From contig OY829654.1 in NCBI GenBank assembly GCA_963691815.1, positions 4,395,240 through 4,459,239 of the forward strand: 64,000 nt of DNA, given 5' to 3'. The notes under the pieces were generated by a model. It was not told where the DNA came from and searched no databases. It was given only the letters and a program-made list of their open reading frames with translations. A program made the position numbers and the translations under genes. Shown in pieces: positions 11,113 through 21,368 of the stretch. The stretch's first letter is position 1. Each line of letters starts with the position of its first letter. This stretch comes from Echiichthys vipera (lineage: Eukaryota; Chordata; Actinopteri; Perciformes; Trachinidae).

Positions 11113-11463
11113 TTTCCTTATTTTTGAAAGAAAAGCACTGTTTTTTTAAACAACAAGTTTAAACTAATCTATACATTGCTAATGTGGTACATGACTATTC
11201 TAGATGCAAAAATGTTTTTTGGTGCAATATCTACATAGGTGTATAGAGGCCCATTTCCAGGAACTATCACTCCAGTGTTCTAATGGTACAATGTGTTTGC
11301 TCATTGGGTCAGAAGGCTAATGAATGATTAGAAAACCCTTGTGCAATTATGTTAGCACAGCTGAAAACAGTTTAGCTGGTTAGAGAAGCTATAAAACTGA
11401 CCTTCCTTTGGGCTAGTTGAGTATCTGGAGCATCACATTTGTGGGGACGATTAAACACTCAAA

Positions 11464-11622
11464 ATGGCCAGAAAAAGAGAACTTTCATGTGAAACTCGAC
11501 AATCTATTCTTGTTCTCAGAAATGAAGGCTATTCCATGCGAGAAATTGCCAAGAAACCGAACATTTCCTACAACGGTGTGTACTACTCCCTTACACAAAA
11601 GTAAAAGTAAGTACAGCACAAA
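11464..11622 (+). pseudogene. Tc1 transposase N-terminal helix-turn-helix part
   Basis: ATG 11464 opens M-A-R-K-R-E-L-S-C-E-T-R and continues V-L-R-N-E-G-Y-S-M-R-E-I-A-K, the recognition helix of the first HTH of the paired-like DNA-binding domain. The frame meets stops near 11600 and is offset by one from the catalytic ORF at 11681. At least one indel therefore separates binding and catalytic halves. Confidence 0.75.
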
Positions 11623-11680
11623 CAGGCTCTAACCAGAGTAGAAAGAGAAGTGGGAAGATGAGTACATTAGAGTCTCTAGT

Positions 11681-12496
11681 TTGAGAAATAGACGCCTCAC
11701 AGGTCCTCAACTGGCAGCTTCATTAAATAGTACCCGCAAAACGCCAGTGTCAACATCTACAGTGAAGAGGCAACTCCGGGATGCTGGCCTTCAGGGCAGA
11801 GTGGCAAAGAAAAAGCCATATCTGAGACTGGCCAATAAAAGAAAAAGATTAATATGGGCAAAAGAACACAGACATTGGACAGAGGAAGATTGGAAAAAAG
11901 TGTTATGGACGGACGAATCGAAGTTTGAGGTGTTTGGATCACACAGAAGAACATTTGTGAGACGCAGAACAACTGAAAAGATGCTGGAAGAGTGCCTGAC
12001 GCCATCTGTCAAGCATGGTGGTGGTAACATGATGGTCTGGGGTTGCTTTGGGGCTGGTAAGGTGGGAGATTTGTTCAGGGTTAAAGGGATTCTGAATAAG
12101 GAAGGCTATCACTCCATTTTGCAACGCCATGCCATACCCTGTGGACAGCGCTTGATTGGAGCCAATTTCATCCTACAACAGGACAATGACCCAAAGCACA
12201 CCTCCAAGTTGTGCAAGAACTATTTAGAGAAGAAGCAGGCAGCTGGTATTTTATCTGTAATGGAGTGGCCAGCGCAGTCACCAGATCTAAACCTCATTGA
12301 GCTGTTGTGGGAGCAGCTTGACTGTATGGTACGCAAGAAGTGCCCTTCCAGCCAATCCAACTTGTGGGAGGGGCTTCTAGAAGTATGGGGTGAAATTTCT
12401 CCTGATTACCTCAACAAATTAACAGCTAGAATGCCCAAGGTCTGCAATGCTGTAATTGCTGCAAATGGAGGATCCTTTGACGAAAGCAAAGTTTGA
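11681..12496 (+). CDS. Tc1 transposase, catalytic part (271 aa, N-terminally incomplete)
   Basis: DDE transposase of the Tc1/mariner superfamily, which cuts and pastes the element at TA sites. The open frame covers the second HTH (T-G-P-Q-L-A-A-S-L-N-S, S-T-V-K-R-Q-L-R-D-A-G-L) and the whole catalytic domain: W-T-D-E-S-K-F-E-V-F (first Asp), Q-Q-D-N-D-P-K-H-T-S (second Asp) and S-P-D-L-N-L-I-E-L-L-W (Glu). Counting residues between the second Asp (the D before N-D-P) and the Glu gives 38, not the 34 of classic Tc1 or Sleeping Beauty. The annotated start is the first Met in this frame; the true N-terminus lies in another frame upstream. The end is a normal TGA with AATAAA 25 bp later. Confidence 0.9.
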   Translation: MRNRRLTGPQLAASLNSTRKTPVSTSTVKRQLRDAGLQGRVAKKKPYLRLANKRKRLIWAKEHRHWTEEDWKKVLWTDESKFEVFGSHRRTFVRRRTTEKMLEECLTPSVKHGGGNMMVWGCFGAGKVGDLFRVKGILNKEGYHSILQRHAIPCGQRLIGANFILQQDNDPKHTSKLCKNYLEKKQAAGILSVMEWPAQSPDLNLIELLWEQLDCMVRKKCPSSQSNLWEGLLEVWGEISPDYLNKLTARMPKVCNAVIAANGGSFDESKV

Positions 12497-12624
12497 AGGA
12501 AAAAAAATATTATTTCAAATAAAAATCATTATTTCTAACCTTGTCAATGTCTTGACTATATTTTCTTTTCATTTTACAACTCATGGTGGTAAATAAGTGT
12601 GACTTTTCATGGAAAACACAACAT

Positions 12625-12658
12625 TTTCTGGGTGACCACAAACTTTTGAACGGTAGTG
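12625..12658 (-). repeat. Tc1 right terminal inverted repeat
   Basis: Reverse complement starts CACTACCGTTCAAAAGTTTG, matching the left end, and is followed by the TA target base pair. Confidence 0.9.
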
Positions 12659-12665
12659 TATATCT

Positions 12666-13100
12666 AAAACAAAAAGTAATGTTTCAATCAAGGCAGACCA
12701 TGGCATAAATCTTCTATGAACCCAAGACAATCAAGGAGGTGTTCCTCCACACTATGTACCAGGGCCTAGGACCAAAGCATGCTGAACTTCGACAGAGATT
12801 AAGACCTCTTATCTCCAAAAGCCGAGTAATGGATGAGGAAATCCTTGGCCAGCTAATGAGGATATTAAGTGAGGAGAGGAGCACCAGCACAGACTTGGCC
12901 AACCCCCTCGCCATAAGTCAACTCATGCACATAATGCCAAAGTAGAAACTGGAAATTGGCAGGGTGACGACCAGCCAAGAGAAACAGCTGCAGAGAGTAA
13001 TAACCTCCAGACAATATAGCAGCTTATCCCCCAAGTAGAGACCCAGACACACATGGTGGCCACTTTGATAAATCAACAGGCAACTAGCATCCAAGCAGCT
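12666..13100 (+). pseudogene. Gypsy gag capsid, second half
   Basis: After the LINE/Tc1 stack the gag resumes. L-K-Q-K-V-M-F-Q-S lies in one frame, and Y-E-P-K-T-I-K-E-V-F-L-H-T with Y-Q-G-L-G-P-K-H-A-E-L-R-Q-R-L-R-P-L in the next, ending near Q-T-H-M-V-A-T-L-I-N-Q-Q. It fits the end of the 8638-9014 segment and lies in the same orientation. A small frameshift near 12705 and the stop at 12943 add to the disruption. No protease or RT follows before unrelated sequence. Confidence 0.65.
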
Positions 13101-13102
13101 CA

Positions 13103-13855
13103 TTCACCAACACCGCCTGCTCAAATGTCACCTCACCCCCTGGCGCACTTTCCGCTGCCCGCATGAACGGTGCGGTGGTGTTGTTCTTGGCTAAGGTGGA
13201 ACAAGTGCACAGGTTGGTGGAGACGGGCATCACGGTGAACGGGCTGTTTGAGCCGGTGACACCGCTGATACTACCGGCCACAAAGATAACTCTTTCAAAC
13301 GTGCCCCCTTTCATCAGTGACGAGTTCCTGATAAAATAACTGTCCAGGCACGGGAAAGTGGTGTCCCCGATCAGGAAGGTGCTGTCAGGCTGCTGAGACA
13401 TGTGTCTCACCGCAGACAGCTGTTCATGATCCTGACCAACAAGGACAAAGAGTTTGACTACTGCTTCAGAGTCCGCGTGAATGACTTTGATTATGTGTTA
13501 TTTGCAACATCATCTACTGTCAAATGTTTTGGATGTGGTCAGGAGGGACATTTAATCAGGGCTTGTCCCGGCCGCAACACTCCAGCCGCCCCGGGCGTGA
13601 CCGTGGGGGCGGCCGCCGCCGCTGAGCCATCCGCTCCTGTGTGGGGGCGCCCGCTACTGCCGCTGCCGTCGGTCGGCCCGTACCGGCGGTGCGGCGTGTG
13701 GCTGCGGTAATCGGCGGGGGGGCTGGAGCAGCGGGGCAAAAGAAAGATCAAGGGTCTGCAGAAAAGGAAGTGGCGGAGATGCAGAGCCAGGATGAAGAGA
13801 GCACTGAGGTGAGTGGGGAGAGGGCAGAGGTAGCAGAAATTGTGATCCTGAATTG
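13103..13855 (+). pseudogene. L1/Tx1-type LINE ORF1 with CCHC zinc knuckle
   Basis: In two frames the segment encodes text typical of Tx1-like L1 ORF1: V-E-T-G-I-T-V-N-G-L-F-E-P-V, then R-V-N-D-F-D-Y-V-L-F-A-T-S-S. This precedes one zinc knuckle C-F-G-C-G-Q-E-G-H-L-I-R-A-C (13525-13566, spacing C-x2-C-x4-H-x4-C). ORF1 proteins bind element RNA. An in-frame stop near 13339 and the frame change before 13402 break it. The downstream ORF2 is not present, which is unusual because LINE copies normally lose the 5' side. 13590-13730 is very GC-rich. Confidence 0.7.
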
Positions 13856-14985
13856 ATAATGCTGATGTCTCTGGGTAGCCAATGTGTTTAGGTTGGTTGT
13901 AGAGCATAGAATCCACAGAAAAACATTGGTTAGGTCGGAGATGAGAAGCGGCGACATAACACGCTAGCATCCTCTCACTCACAGCGTCCTCTCACTCACG
14001 TCCTAATCAGTAAACTGGCAAGTGCCTTCTGGGCCACTATGCCTCAGCTCTGTTTCACGCCCCTGGACTGTGTGTGTGTGAGAGAAAGATGCTAATAATG
14101 ATGATGAAGATGATGATGAGATACTTGTGAATCAACAGGAATAATTAACCTGTCTGGAGAGGATGTATTAAAGTGACTTTGGATTTTGTGTGGTGCGTGC
14201 ATTCACCATAACAGAGGGAAAGTGTGTCTGGGTGTCCATTTTGTGAGTGTTATTGGTGTCTCTTTTACCATGTGCAATCCTCAACCAGTGACAGTCTACG
14301 TCACATACACTAAATAAACATGAACAGTAAATATATTCTGTTCAAAACATGAAAAACATTTTTTTTAAGGGTAACTAACCCTCGGGTGTGTGTGCTTGTG
14401 TGTTCATGTTCCACAACATTAGGTCACCAGCAGAAAACAACAAACAAACAAATGACACCCTGCTGAGCCAGCCTGTCTCAGTCCCACACCTGTGCACAGG
14501 AGCACAGTATTGACTTTGACGTCACCAAAGCGTGGAATTGGAGGAAACCTGCAGGGTTTGTAGAAGCCCATTTGGAGACAGATCAGGAGGGTTAAGCCTG
14601 AAGGGCTGTGACGTGCTCTGACACAACAAATTAGGGTCACAGAAGTTTACCTCTAACTCTGGAGTAGAGAGAGAGCTATGTTCCTCAAAAGCCCACTAAT
14701 CAAACAATTGTATTTTAGAAGGAGAAAGTTTGGTTACCTTCAAAAAAGCTCAATAAATCAATAAAGGACATGGTGAAAAGTGTTTGTTTTGTTGTGAATT
14801 GTTGCTCATACTTCTGGGATCCTTTATTAACACAAATTAGGGACATTGCCATCACATGGTCAGCCACTTAAACCTGAGTTTAGGTCTTAAACTGAATTAA
14901 ATCTGTCATAAGGATTTCATTCTGATTGGCTGTGGAACAGAAATTGGTGTGTGAGACCTGTATGACATACTTCACAAAGTATGCA
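13856..14985. other. Unassigned
   Basis: No coding or repeat call that I can support. Contains short TG-rich and ATG-rich stretches (for example 14095-14120) only. Confidence 0.5.
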
Positions 14986-15524
14986 GGCGTTTACATGCTG
15001 TTTAAAAACCTGATTATATCCGGGTTGAGGGCATACTCCATGTAAACACCGTATCCTGGGTAAAATCGCCCTAGATAACTCCTTCAGTACCACAATTATT
15101 CATGCATGTAAACAGCCTTCACGGGTTAGTGGTTTTCGCATCTGCACATGCTCCGTGGGTTATAACTCCCCCTCCTCAATCCGCGGCAGTGGCTTTTGAC
15201 CCAGAAAATAGAATAAATCAGGAAGCAACAGCTGAAAAACAACTATAATAAAGCGTTACCTTTAAACCGAGGGAGGACTTCACAACGACAAGTAATATCA
15301 CTACCAAGAAGTCCCGTTTCTGTCGTAATTCTGTCCAAAAGTCGGCCATTTTCCCGCCGCTTGTGATTGCCACCTAGCCTACTGTACCCAAGGAGTGACA
15401 GAGTTATTCCGTCATTTTCCCATCCAACCCCCTCTCGTGTATACGTTGGGAACTTAAATAATCAGATTTTTCCCTTACTTGGGAAAATACCACTTTCGGG
15501 TTACTGGTCTGCATGTAACCGCAC
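14986..15524 (+). repeat. Inverted-repeat element family A, copy 1
   Basis: Ends read GCGTTTACATGC and, reversed from the right, GCGGTTACATGCA, so the termini are inverted repeats. The body matches 32531-33131 along its whole length, including a shared TGGGTTATAACTCCCCCTCC block at about 15158 and 32747 and a GAGGGAGGACTT block. It encodes nothing. A nonautonomous DNA transposon is the likeliest explanation; the superfamily is not settled. Confidence 0.75.
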
Positions 15525-16440
15525 TGTCTGTCTTTCTGCTTGTACATAAGTGTTCACCACTGTGAAAATCCCCCAAACCTGAATGTACAGGGTATGCAGG
15601 CAAATGATCACAGCTTCATGTTCCATTGTGTCTTTGAAGTGGATGATGAAAATCATACACATTTCTGAAAAGGTTAAAGGAATCATTTATATAGAGAATA
15701 AAGGAACACTGTTCAAATCAAATTACCTCTAAATTCGAAAGGAAAATGAATCTTGGACATTTTCCGTGTGTGTGTGTGTGTGTGTGTGTCTGCGTGTGTG
15801 TGTTACCTGGCATCATTTGTGGAGAAGAGCGATCTTAGGTTCCAAAAAGCCAGAGCCCTTTTTTTTTTTTATCACAGCCACACACACAAGTATCACTCAT
15901 GGTAGATTGTCCTCCTTTTTGAAACGAGGGTTCAGGGTGAAAGGCTGCTGGGAAGTGATGCTGAACCATCATTAGGGAAAATGAATCTGGTTGTCATGGG
16001 AGCCAAGACACGGTCGTTCTGTACAGCCTTTGGCCTTGAGTACTTTTTATCGATACAATGACACTATTCCACTAAAAGTGGAAATTAGATTTCTTTCTTC
16101 ATCACTGACTAAATCCATCTGCCATATAAAAACCAGGGCACATTTAACATCTGTCATGTGCAACCGTCTCTTGAAGGTGTTTAAGCAGTGATTTACAACC
16201 GATATTTATGGAAAAACTCATTTTCTCATCGAAAAGTTGAAATAATTAAAACTGGTGGACATAAAATAAACCTATAGTGCTGTTCCACCATCCTCATATT
16301 TTTAAGTAGAGAACATTTGAAATTAAGCCCCTCTATTTTCAAAGATGTGTCACAGCGGTGTAAACACAGCTGCAGCTAATACAATTAATTAAAGGTACAT
16401 TTGACTTAGATAGTGCAGTTAGAAAGCAACTGCCGATAAA
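15525..16440. other. Unassigned, with a TG microsatellite
   Basis: A (TG)n run with small interruptions lies at 15764-15803. No gene is supported. Confidence 0.5.
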
Positions 16441-17640
16441 ACTAAAAAGACACTTTTGGATACCGTGACCCAACAGCTGGACTCATCAAACCCTCACACA
16501 AGGATTTTATTTATGGACTTCTCCTCTGCTTTTAATACTATACACATATTCACACTGCTGCACTTTCTAGTGGAGCTTCAGATCCACCCCACACTGATTG
16601 TATGGATTAAAAGTTTTCTACAGGACAGGCCACAACAAGTGCAGGTGAATGGTTTTGAATCCAGCAAACGGGTTTTAAATACTGGACTCCCCCAAGGCTG
16701 TGTTTTATCCCCCGTTCTCTTCTCTGTCTACACCAATAACATCTCGTGCAGTGGAGAAGGAATGACTCTTTTAAAGTATGCAGACGATATGGCCTTAGTA
16801 GCCCATTTGATGGACACAAGAGCACTGTTTGACTACCATCAGACAGTGAAAACCTTGGCCATAACTTTTCAGGAAATACCTCTGGGAATCAACATTGAGA
16901 AAACAAAGGAGCTGTGCTGTCGGACCATGGGAACACTGAGCTCACAGCAAATGTTTCAACCACTCATCCCGCATCAACGGTCAGCCAGTTGAACAGGTTG
17001 AGGTTTTTAAATACCTTGGTACAGAGCTGGACACATCACTGTCCTTCTCACATCATGCTGACTCTGTGTACAAGAAGGCCCAACAGCGCCTCCACCTGCT
17101 GAGGAAGCTCAGAGCTTTTAATGTCAGCAAGTACATTTTAACTGTTCACTCATTGAATCCGTACTCACTTTCAATATCTCAGCCTAGTACAACACCCTCA
17201 CCATCAAGCACAAAACAAAACTTGCACGTATAGTTAATCAGGCCGGCAAAATATTTGGCTTTCCCCAAACCCCCCTACCACAACTGTACACCCGGTCAGT
17301 ACTCAGGAAAGCCAATACAATCACACAGGACCCCACCCAACCCCTCCACCAATCCTTTGACTTACTGCCATCAGGTCAACGCTACAAGGTCCCGTTGGCA
17401 CGAAAAAACATCTATAAAAAATATTTTACCCCCACTGCCATCACCATGCTGAACAGTCACAAATAGGCAACATATCTCACTCCACTCAGTCACCCCTTTG
17501 CACTGCTTGCATCTTTTGGCATTAATGTATTGTCATTGTTTGGGACTGTCTGTTTTGTATGTATTTGTTTATTTTGTGTAAATTGAACCTGCCCTGTCAA
17601 AGATGAATGTTGCTGAAATCTGATTTTTTTTGTTTGTCTG
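16441..17640 (+). mobile_element. LINE fragment with reverse transcriptase (CR1/Rex1-like)
   Basis: Starts inside RT and runs to the ORF end and an AT-rich 3' UTR, the usual 5'-truncated form. Frames shift after about 16990, and remnants of the C-terminal domain (L-R-K-L-R-A-F-N-V near 17100-17130, then T-A-I-T-M-L-N-S-H near 17430) are readable. It differs in sequence from the LINE at 9015 and from the L2 copies. Confidence 0.75.
16456..16992 (+). pseudogene. LINE reverse transcriptase palm fragment
   Basis: Frame of 178 residues. F-M-D-F-S-S-A-F-N-T-I holds the first catalytic Asp, T-G-L-P-Q-G-C-V-L-S-P-V-L-F is the conserved P-Q-G block, and L-K-Y-A-D-D-M-A-L-V holds the catalytic Asp pair. 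I-N-I-E-K-T-K-E-L follows. The palm is intact over about 110 residues, but fingers upstream are lost by truncation and the frame breaks downstream. Confidence 0.85.
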
Positions 17641-18574
17641 TTCATGTTAACATATTTAAAGGTGGCCTGTCTACGGATTGCTATGGAAACAGCTCACGCT
17701 CCTGAAGTGACCTGCATGCACAGTTGGATTATTGGACAAGATGGCGGGCAGACACGGTGTGTTGGTAGCGGCCCCCTTCTACGCACTGGTAATACATTTT
17801 TTGGGAGTTCAACACTCATGTGAACGGGACTTCTTAGCTTTGATAAGTAGTCAAACATCACAAAAGCAGTTTGGACTTGGTCACTTCGTTTTATTTGCCA
17901 CCTTTATCCGCCCTGGCATGGAGATGCAGGGCCAAAACAAACAATTCACCAAAGCGGATCAAAGAGGCAGACAGTTGATCATTATATTCTGTATGCTTTT
18001 AGCCGGCGACGATCATCAATGCCCTTGCCCAATGTGTCAAACTGAAACAGCTGCTAAATCACCAACATCTGACTCGGTTACAGCATGTTTATGTCTGATT
18101 ACCCATCTGGTACCCGTGCGTGTTCCTTGGTCTGTGCGTGTTCCTTGGCTGTCTCCGGTAAATCTGCCGCTCAACCGGGATCGCGGACTCTGTCTGATCT
18201 GGAGAACCGCTGTCGCTGATTCAGTATAAATATATGACCCCTGAGATCGCACGGCAGCGGCTCTGTTGTACGAACGTCTCCTGAATCTTCTCTGACGAGA
18301 CACTACAAGTCTCCATGCCGGGGGCAAGTGCTTTCCAGTCCCCGGGCAGCGCACAACCAGCTGGTCTTGAACCAACAAGCTCCATTCTTCCTGTTAACAA
18401 TCCCTGCAATGATCCAGGTAGGCGTGGGCCATACAAGAACTCACTCGGAACTAGAGCCAGTGCCTCTTTACGGAAAGCCGCAGGATTAAATCTGGCAATT
18501 AAAAAATTGCGAAAAAATCAAACTCTATCAAATAGTGAAGAATGCCAGAGTGCTGTGGGACCATCATGCTAAAC

Positions 18575-19500
18575 CGAGTGATTTTGTTTCCAAAAGTGAC
18601 CAGATTAAACATCTTTTAACAGATTCTAACCTGGACTTTATGTGCCTGTCAGAGATTTGGTTGAATGAAAACTCTCCATCATCAGCCATATTTATTCCCG
18701 ACTATACTGTTTAAGGAAAGATAGAGATTTGTGGGTAGGGGTGGGAGTTTACTGTTCTACATCAAAGACCACATTTCAAGTAATGAGGACAAATTGGCGG
18801 CTGAGAATTAGCTTTAACATATCCGTCTTAATGTTAGCCTGTTACCGCAGATGTCTTTCATCCTCATTGGAGCGTACAGACCACCATCAGGAAAAGCTAT
18901 TTTCTTTGACAAACTAGAAAATAATGCTTAGGGAATGCAGCTTTGCTAACGAAATAGTATTAATGGGTGACTTCAATGTTAATTTAGGTTGAGCAAGTAA
19001 TAAGGCATGGAAACAGATCCCACATACATTTGATCTCACACAATTAATTAAAGGGCCTACTAAAATTACCCCATCTTCAAAAACTCAAATGGACCTGATT
19101 TTCAGCAGCAAATCTGAAAGGGTGACAAAAACCTTCAATATTGTCTCTGGTCTGTCTGACCATAACCAAACTCTCATGGTCAGAAAGCTCACTAAATTCC
19201 GCTTCCATTTGAAGCCAAGCACAAAATCTTGCCAATTAAGAATATTTTGCAAGCAATATTGATGAATTTGACAGGAAAATTAAACATTAACTGGAGCCAA
19301 ATTATATCTGGTACAGATGTGGATGCTAACACACATGTCCTTATGTCAACAATCCAAAACATATAAAAAAATGATTCCTTAAGAAAAACAAATATAGGGT
19401 AAATAATTAACACCCTCCCCTGGATTACTAGTGACATAAGGAAATTATTGGAGAGAGACAATGCTCTGAGAAATTCTTTATAATCCAAATTATTGACTGA
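18575..19500 (+). pseudogene. LINE apurinic-type endonuclease, broken
   Basis: Motifs in shifting frames: L-D-F-M-C-L-S-E-I-W-L-N-E (with catalytic Glu), I-G-A-Y-R-P-P-S-G-K near 18870, I-V-L-M-G-D-F-N-V-N-L-G near 18955 (the G-D-F-N block), then M-D-L-I-F-S-S-K and G-L-S-D-H-N (the S-D-H catalytic block) near 19150. The domain order is complete, but stops and frame changes occur throughout. Confidence 0.75.
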
Positions 19501-19504
19501 CCAG
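19497..19504 (+). repeat. 8-bp target-site duplication, left
   Basis: CTGACCAG, repeated exactly at 20598-20605 on the other side of the hAT element. Confidence 0.9.
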
Positions 19505-19964
19505 TAGTGTTGCTTTCGTCAACGAAAATGATGACGAAATATGGTTGTCAACGAACCTTTATCACGTGGCGAAAACTAGACGAGACAAAACGAAAATGCT
19601 GGTCATGTGACGATAGCTAAGACTAAATATATAATGCAATTTCGTTGACGAGTAAAAACGAGACGAAATGTCTCTTCATTTTCGTTGAGACGAAACAACG
19701 TTATTTCATCTCGTTTTCATCAACGAAAATGAAGAGACATTTCTTCTCGTTTTAATTTGTTTAGTCACGTTATTAATATTATTATTTTGTAGTTTTCTCC
19801 CAGTCTCGCGTCTTGGCGACATCACTTCCTCAATCCCACACGCGCATTATTTAGATTCTGAAGATGCCGCTGCTGTGGGTCAGCGTTAACGACAACTAAA
19901 GAAAAATGAGAACAAAGTGTGACACCAGCCGGGGGTCGTCTTTGGGAGAAAAAGAAGAAACACT

Positions 19965-20095
19965 TTCATTACATAGACGTGGAAAAGAAAATGGAATGTG
20001 TTGTGGAAAAAGAAAGGGAGAAATGCCACAGAATCACAGAAAAAAACACCACAGATCTTAAGAGACACCTCAGGGCATCCCATAATGACATTTAG
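19965..20095 (+). pseudogene. hAT transposase BED-finger remnant
   Basis: In one frame the segment reads K-M-E-C-V-V-E-K-E-R-E-K-C-H-R, then N-T-T-D-L-K-R-H-L-R-A-S-H, ending at a TAG at 20093. The T-x-L-x-R-H-L-x-x-H ending is the typical second half of BED zinc fingers found at the N-terminus of hAT transposases. No downstream transposase text survives. Confidence 0.5.
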
Positions 20096-20191
20096 GTTAG
20101 TCAAGACATAACGTTACGATACTTTCTGTTTTAGAAAGCTCATGCGACATGGTTTTAACACTAGCTTTAGCGTTAGCCACTGGAGCTGAGA

Positions 20192-20192
<1 letters not shown>

Positions 20193-20224
<32 letters not shown>
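20193..20224. repeat. (TG)n microsatellite inside the hAT element
   Basis: About 16 TG units, followed by a short CG/TG transition. Confidence 0.95.
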
Positions 20225-20228
<4 letters not shown>

Positions 20229-20597
20229 TGAGAGTGTAAAGTGTGTTTTTAGTTCCTACCTGACTGACTCACTCTATAAGTGTACTAAGCATCCCTTGTT
20301 GGCCAAATACTTTCACTAGTTTTGTATTTCACAGAGCAAATCACACTGAACTGAATTTGGCATCAACATGACTTTGAATAACTTATTCTATTCCTGTACA
20401 TGCATGTTAACTAAAGATATCTACATGGGTTTGGCTAAAAGAAAATGAAGGTTTCGTCAATACTACTAGGTACATTTATCATTTTGATTAAATATAATTG
20501 CATTACTAAAAAGAGACTAATATACAATTTTCTTTGACTAAAACTCGACTAAAATGCTCAGACTAAAAAGTAAAACAGGCCTCCAAAAACAACACTA

Positions 20598-20605
20598 CTG
20601 ACCAG
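20598..20605 (+). repeat. 8-bp target-site duplication, right
   Basis: CTGACCAG, identical to 19497-19504. Confidence 0.9.
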
Positions 20606-20778
20606 TATATATTTGTTTCATAAGGAACAGAGTTACAAAGGATATCAGAGCGGCTAAATCTAATTTATTTGTAAATCTCATACATGAATCTAAAGGAAAT
20701 CATAAACAAATTTGGTAATGTCTACAGAATCTAACAGGGAAAGGGCGTACAAATCTGCGATAATGCAACACAATCAGA
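20606..20778 (+). mobile_element. Right part of the LINE split by the hAT element
   Basis: Translated text such as R-V-T-K-D-I-R-A-A-K-S-N-L-F-V-N-L-I fits the linker between LINE endonuclease and RT, following directly from the left part if the hAT and one CTGACCAG are removed. It ends where L2 copy B begins. Confidence 0.6.
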
Positions 20779-20819
20779 AAATAAAATGTGGACATTAATA
20801 AATGATCTGATATCAGATA

Positions 20820-21368
20820 ACCATATTGATTTACTCTGTCTGACTGAAACCTGGCTGTGTCATGAAGAATATGTTAGCCTAAATTAATCCACTCCTCCCA
20901 GTCATATTAATACATATATTCCTTGAGGCAGTGGTCGAGGAGAAGGAGTTGCAGCTATTTATGACTCAGGCCTATTAATCAACCCTAAACTTGAATTAAA
21001 TTATAATTCATTTGAAAGTCTTATTCTTTATCTTTCACATTCAACCTGGAAAACTGTGCAGCCAATTGTACTTGTTATAGTGTACCGTGCTCCTGGACCG
21101 TACTCTATCTCAATTCTCAGAGTTTCTGTCAAATTTAGTCCTTAAATCTCATAAAGTAATCATTGTAGGAGATTTTAATATTCACGTGGACGTTGATAAC
21201 AATAGCCCTAGTACTGCATGTATCTCTCTATTAGATTGGATTGGTTTTAGTCAGAGTGTACATAAACCTACTCACTGTTTTAATCACACCCTCGACCTTG
21301 TTTTGGCTTATGGTGTGGAAATCAATGACTTAATAGTCTTTTATATAATAGATATAGAACATAAATAG
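20820..21368 (+). pseudogene. L2 endonuclease
   Basis: I-D-L-L-C-L-T-E-T-W-L (catalytic Glu) near 20830-20860, then G-G-V-A-A-I-Y-like text, V-Y-R-A-P-G-P near 21080, V-I-I-V-G-D-F-N-I-H-V-D (G-D-F-N block, near 21160) and H-T-L-D-L-V-L-A-Y-G near 21290. A frame change near 21085 and a stop near 20884 break it. The nuclease nicks target DNA to prime reverse transcription. Confidence 0.8.

Larger units (their letters stand above)
11079..12658 (+). mobile_element. Tc1-family DNA transposon, near-complete, 1580 bp
   Basis: Flanked by TA dinucleotides at 11077-11078 and 12659-12660. Both ends read CACTACCGTTCAA inward, giving terminal inverted repeats of roughly 30 bp with a few mismatches. Between them is a transposase with an N-terminal helix-turn-helix part in one frame and a 271-residue catalytic part in another. 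The element lies in the tail of the LINE at 9015-11078 and is therefore younger than it. The frame difference suggests it is no longer autonomous. Confidence 0.95.
17728..19504 (+). mobile_element. LINE with ORF1-like and endonuclease remnants, left part
   Basis: Begins at an AAGATGGCGGGC-type LINE 5' end. A short proline/serine-rich frame (18315-18572) may be an ORF1 remnant. Endonuclease text runs from about 18575 to 19200. The element is interrupted at 19505 by a hAT transposon and continues at 20598. Multiple stops are present. Confidence 0.65.
19505..20597. mobile_element. hAT DNA transposon, 1093 bp, internally degraded
   Basis: Ends TAGTGTTG ... CAACACTA are perfect 8-bp terminal inverted repeats with an exact 8-bp target duplication, the hAT hallmark. 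The left 250 bp is full of repeated AACGAAAA/GACGAAA motifs on both strands. The only coding trace is a BED-type zinc-finger-like segment at 19965-20095. The catalytic domain is absent, so the element needed a transposase from elsewhere. It interrupts the LINE at 17728-20778. Confidence 0.9.

Noticed and set aside
17732..18229. 165-residue forward frame
   Set aside because: Starts at a LINE 5' end, has no known domain and is best seen as LINE leader sequence.
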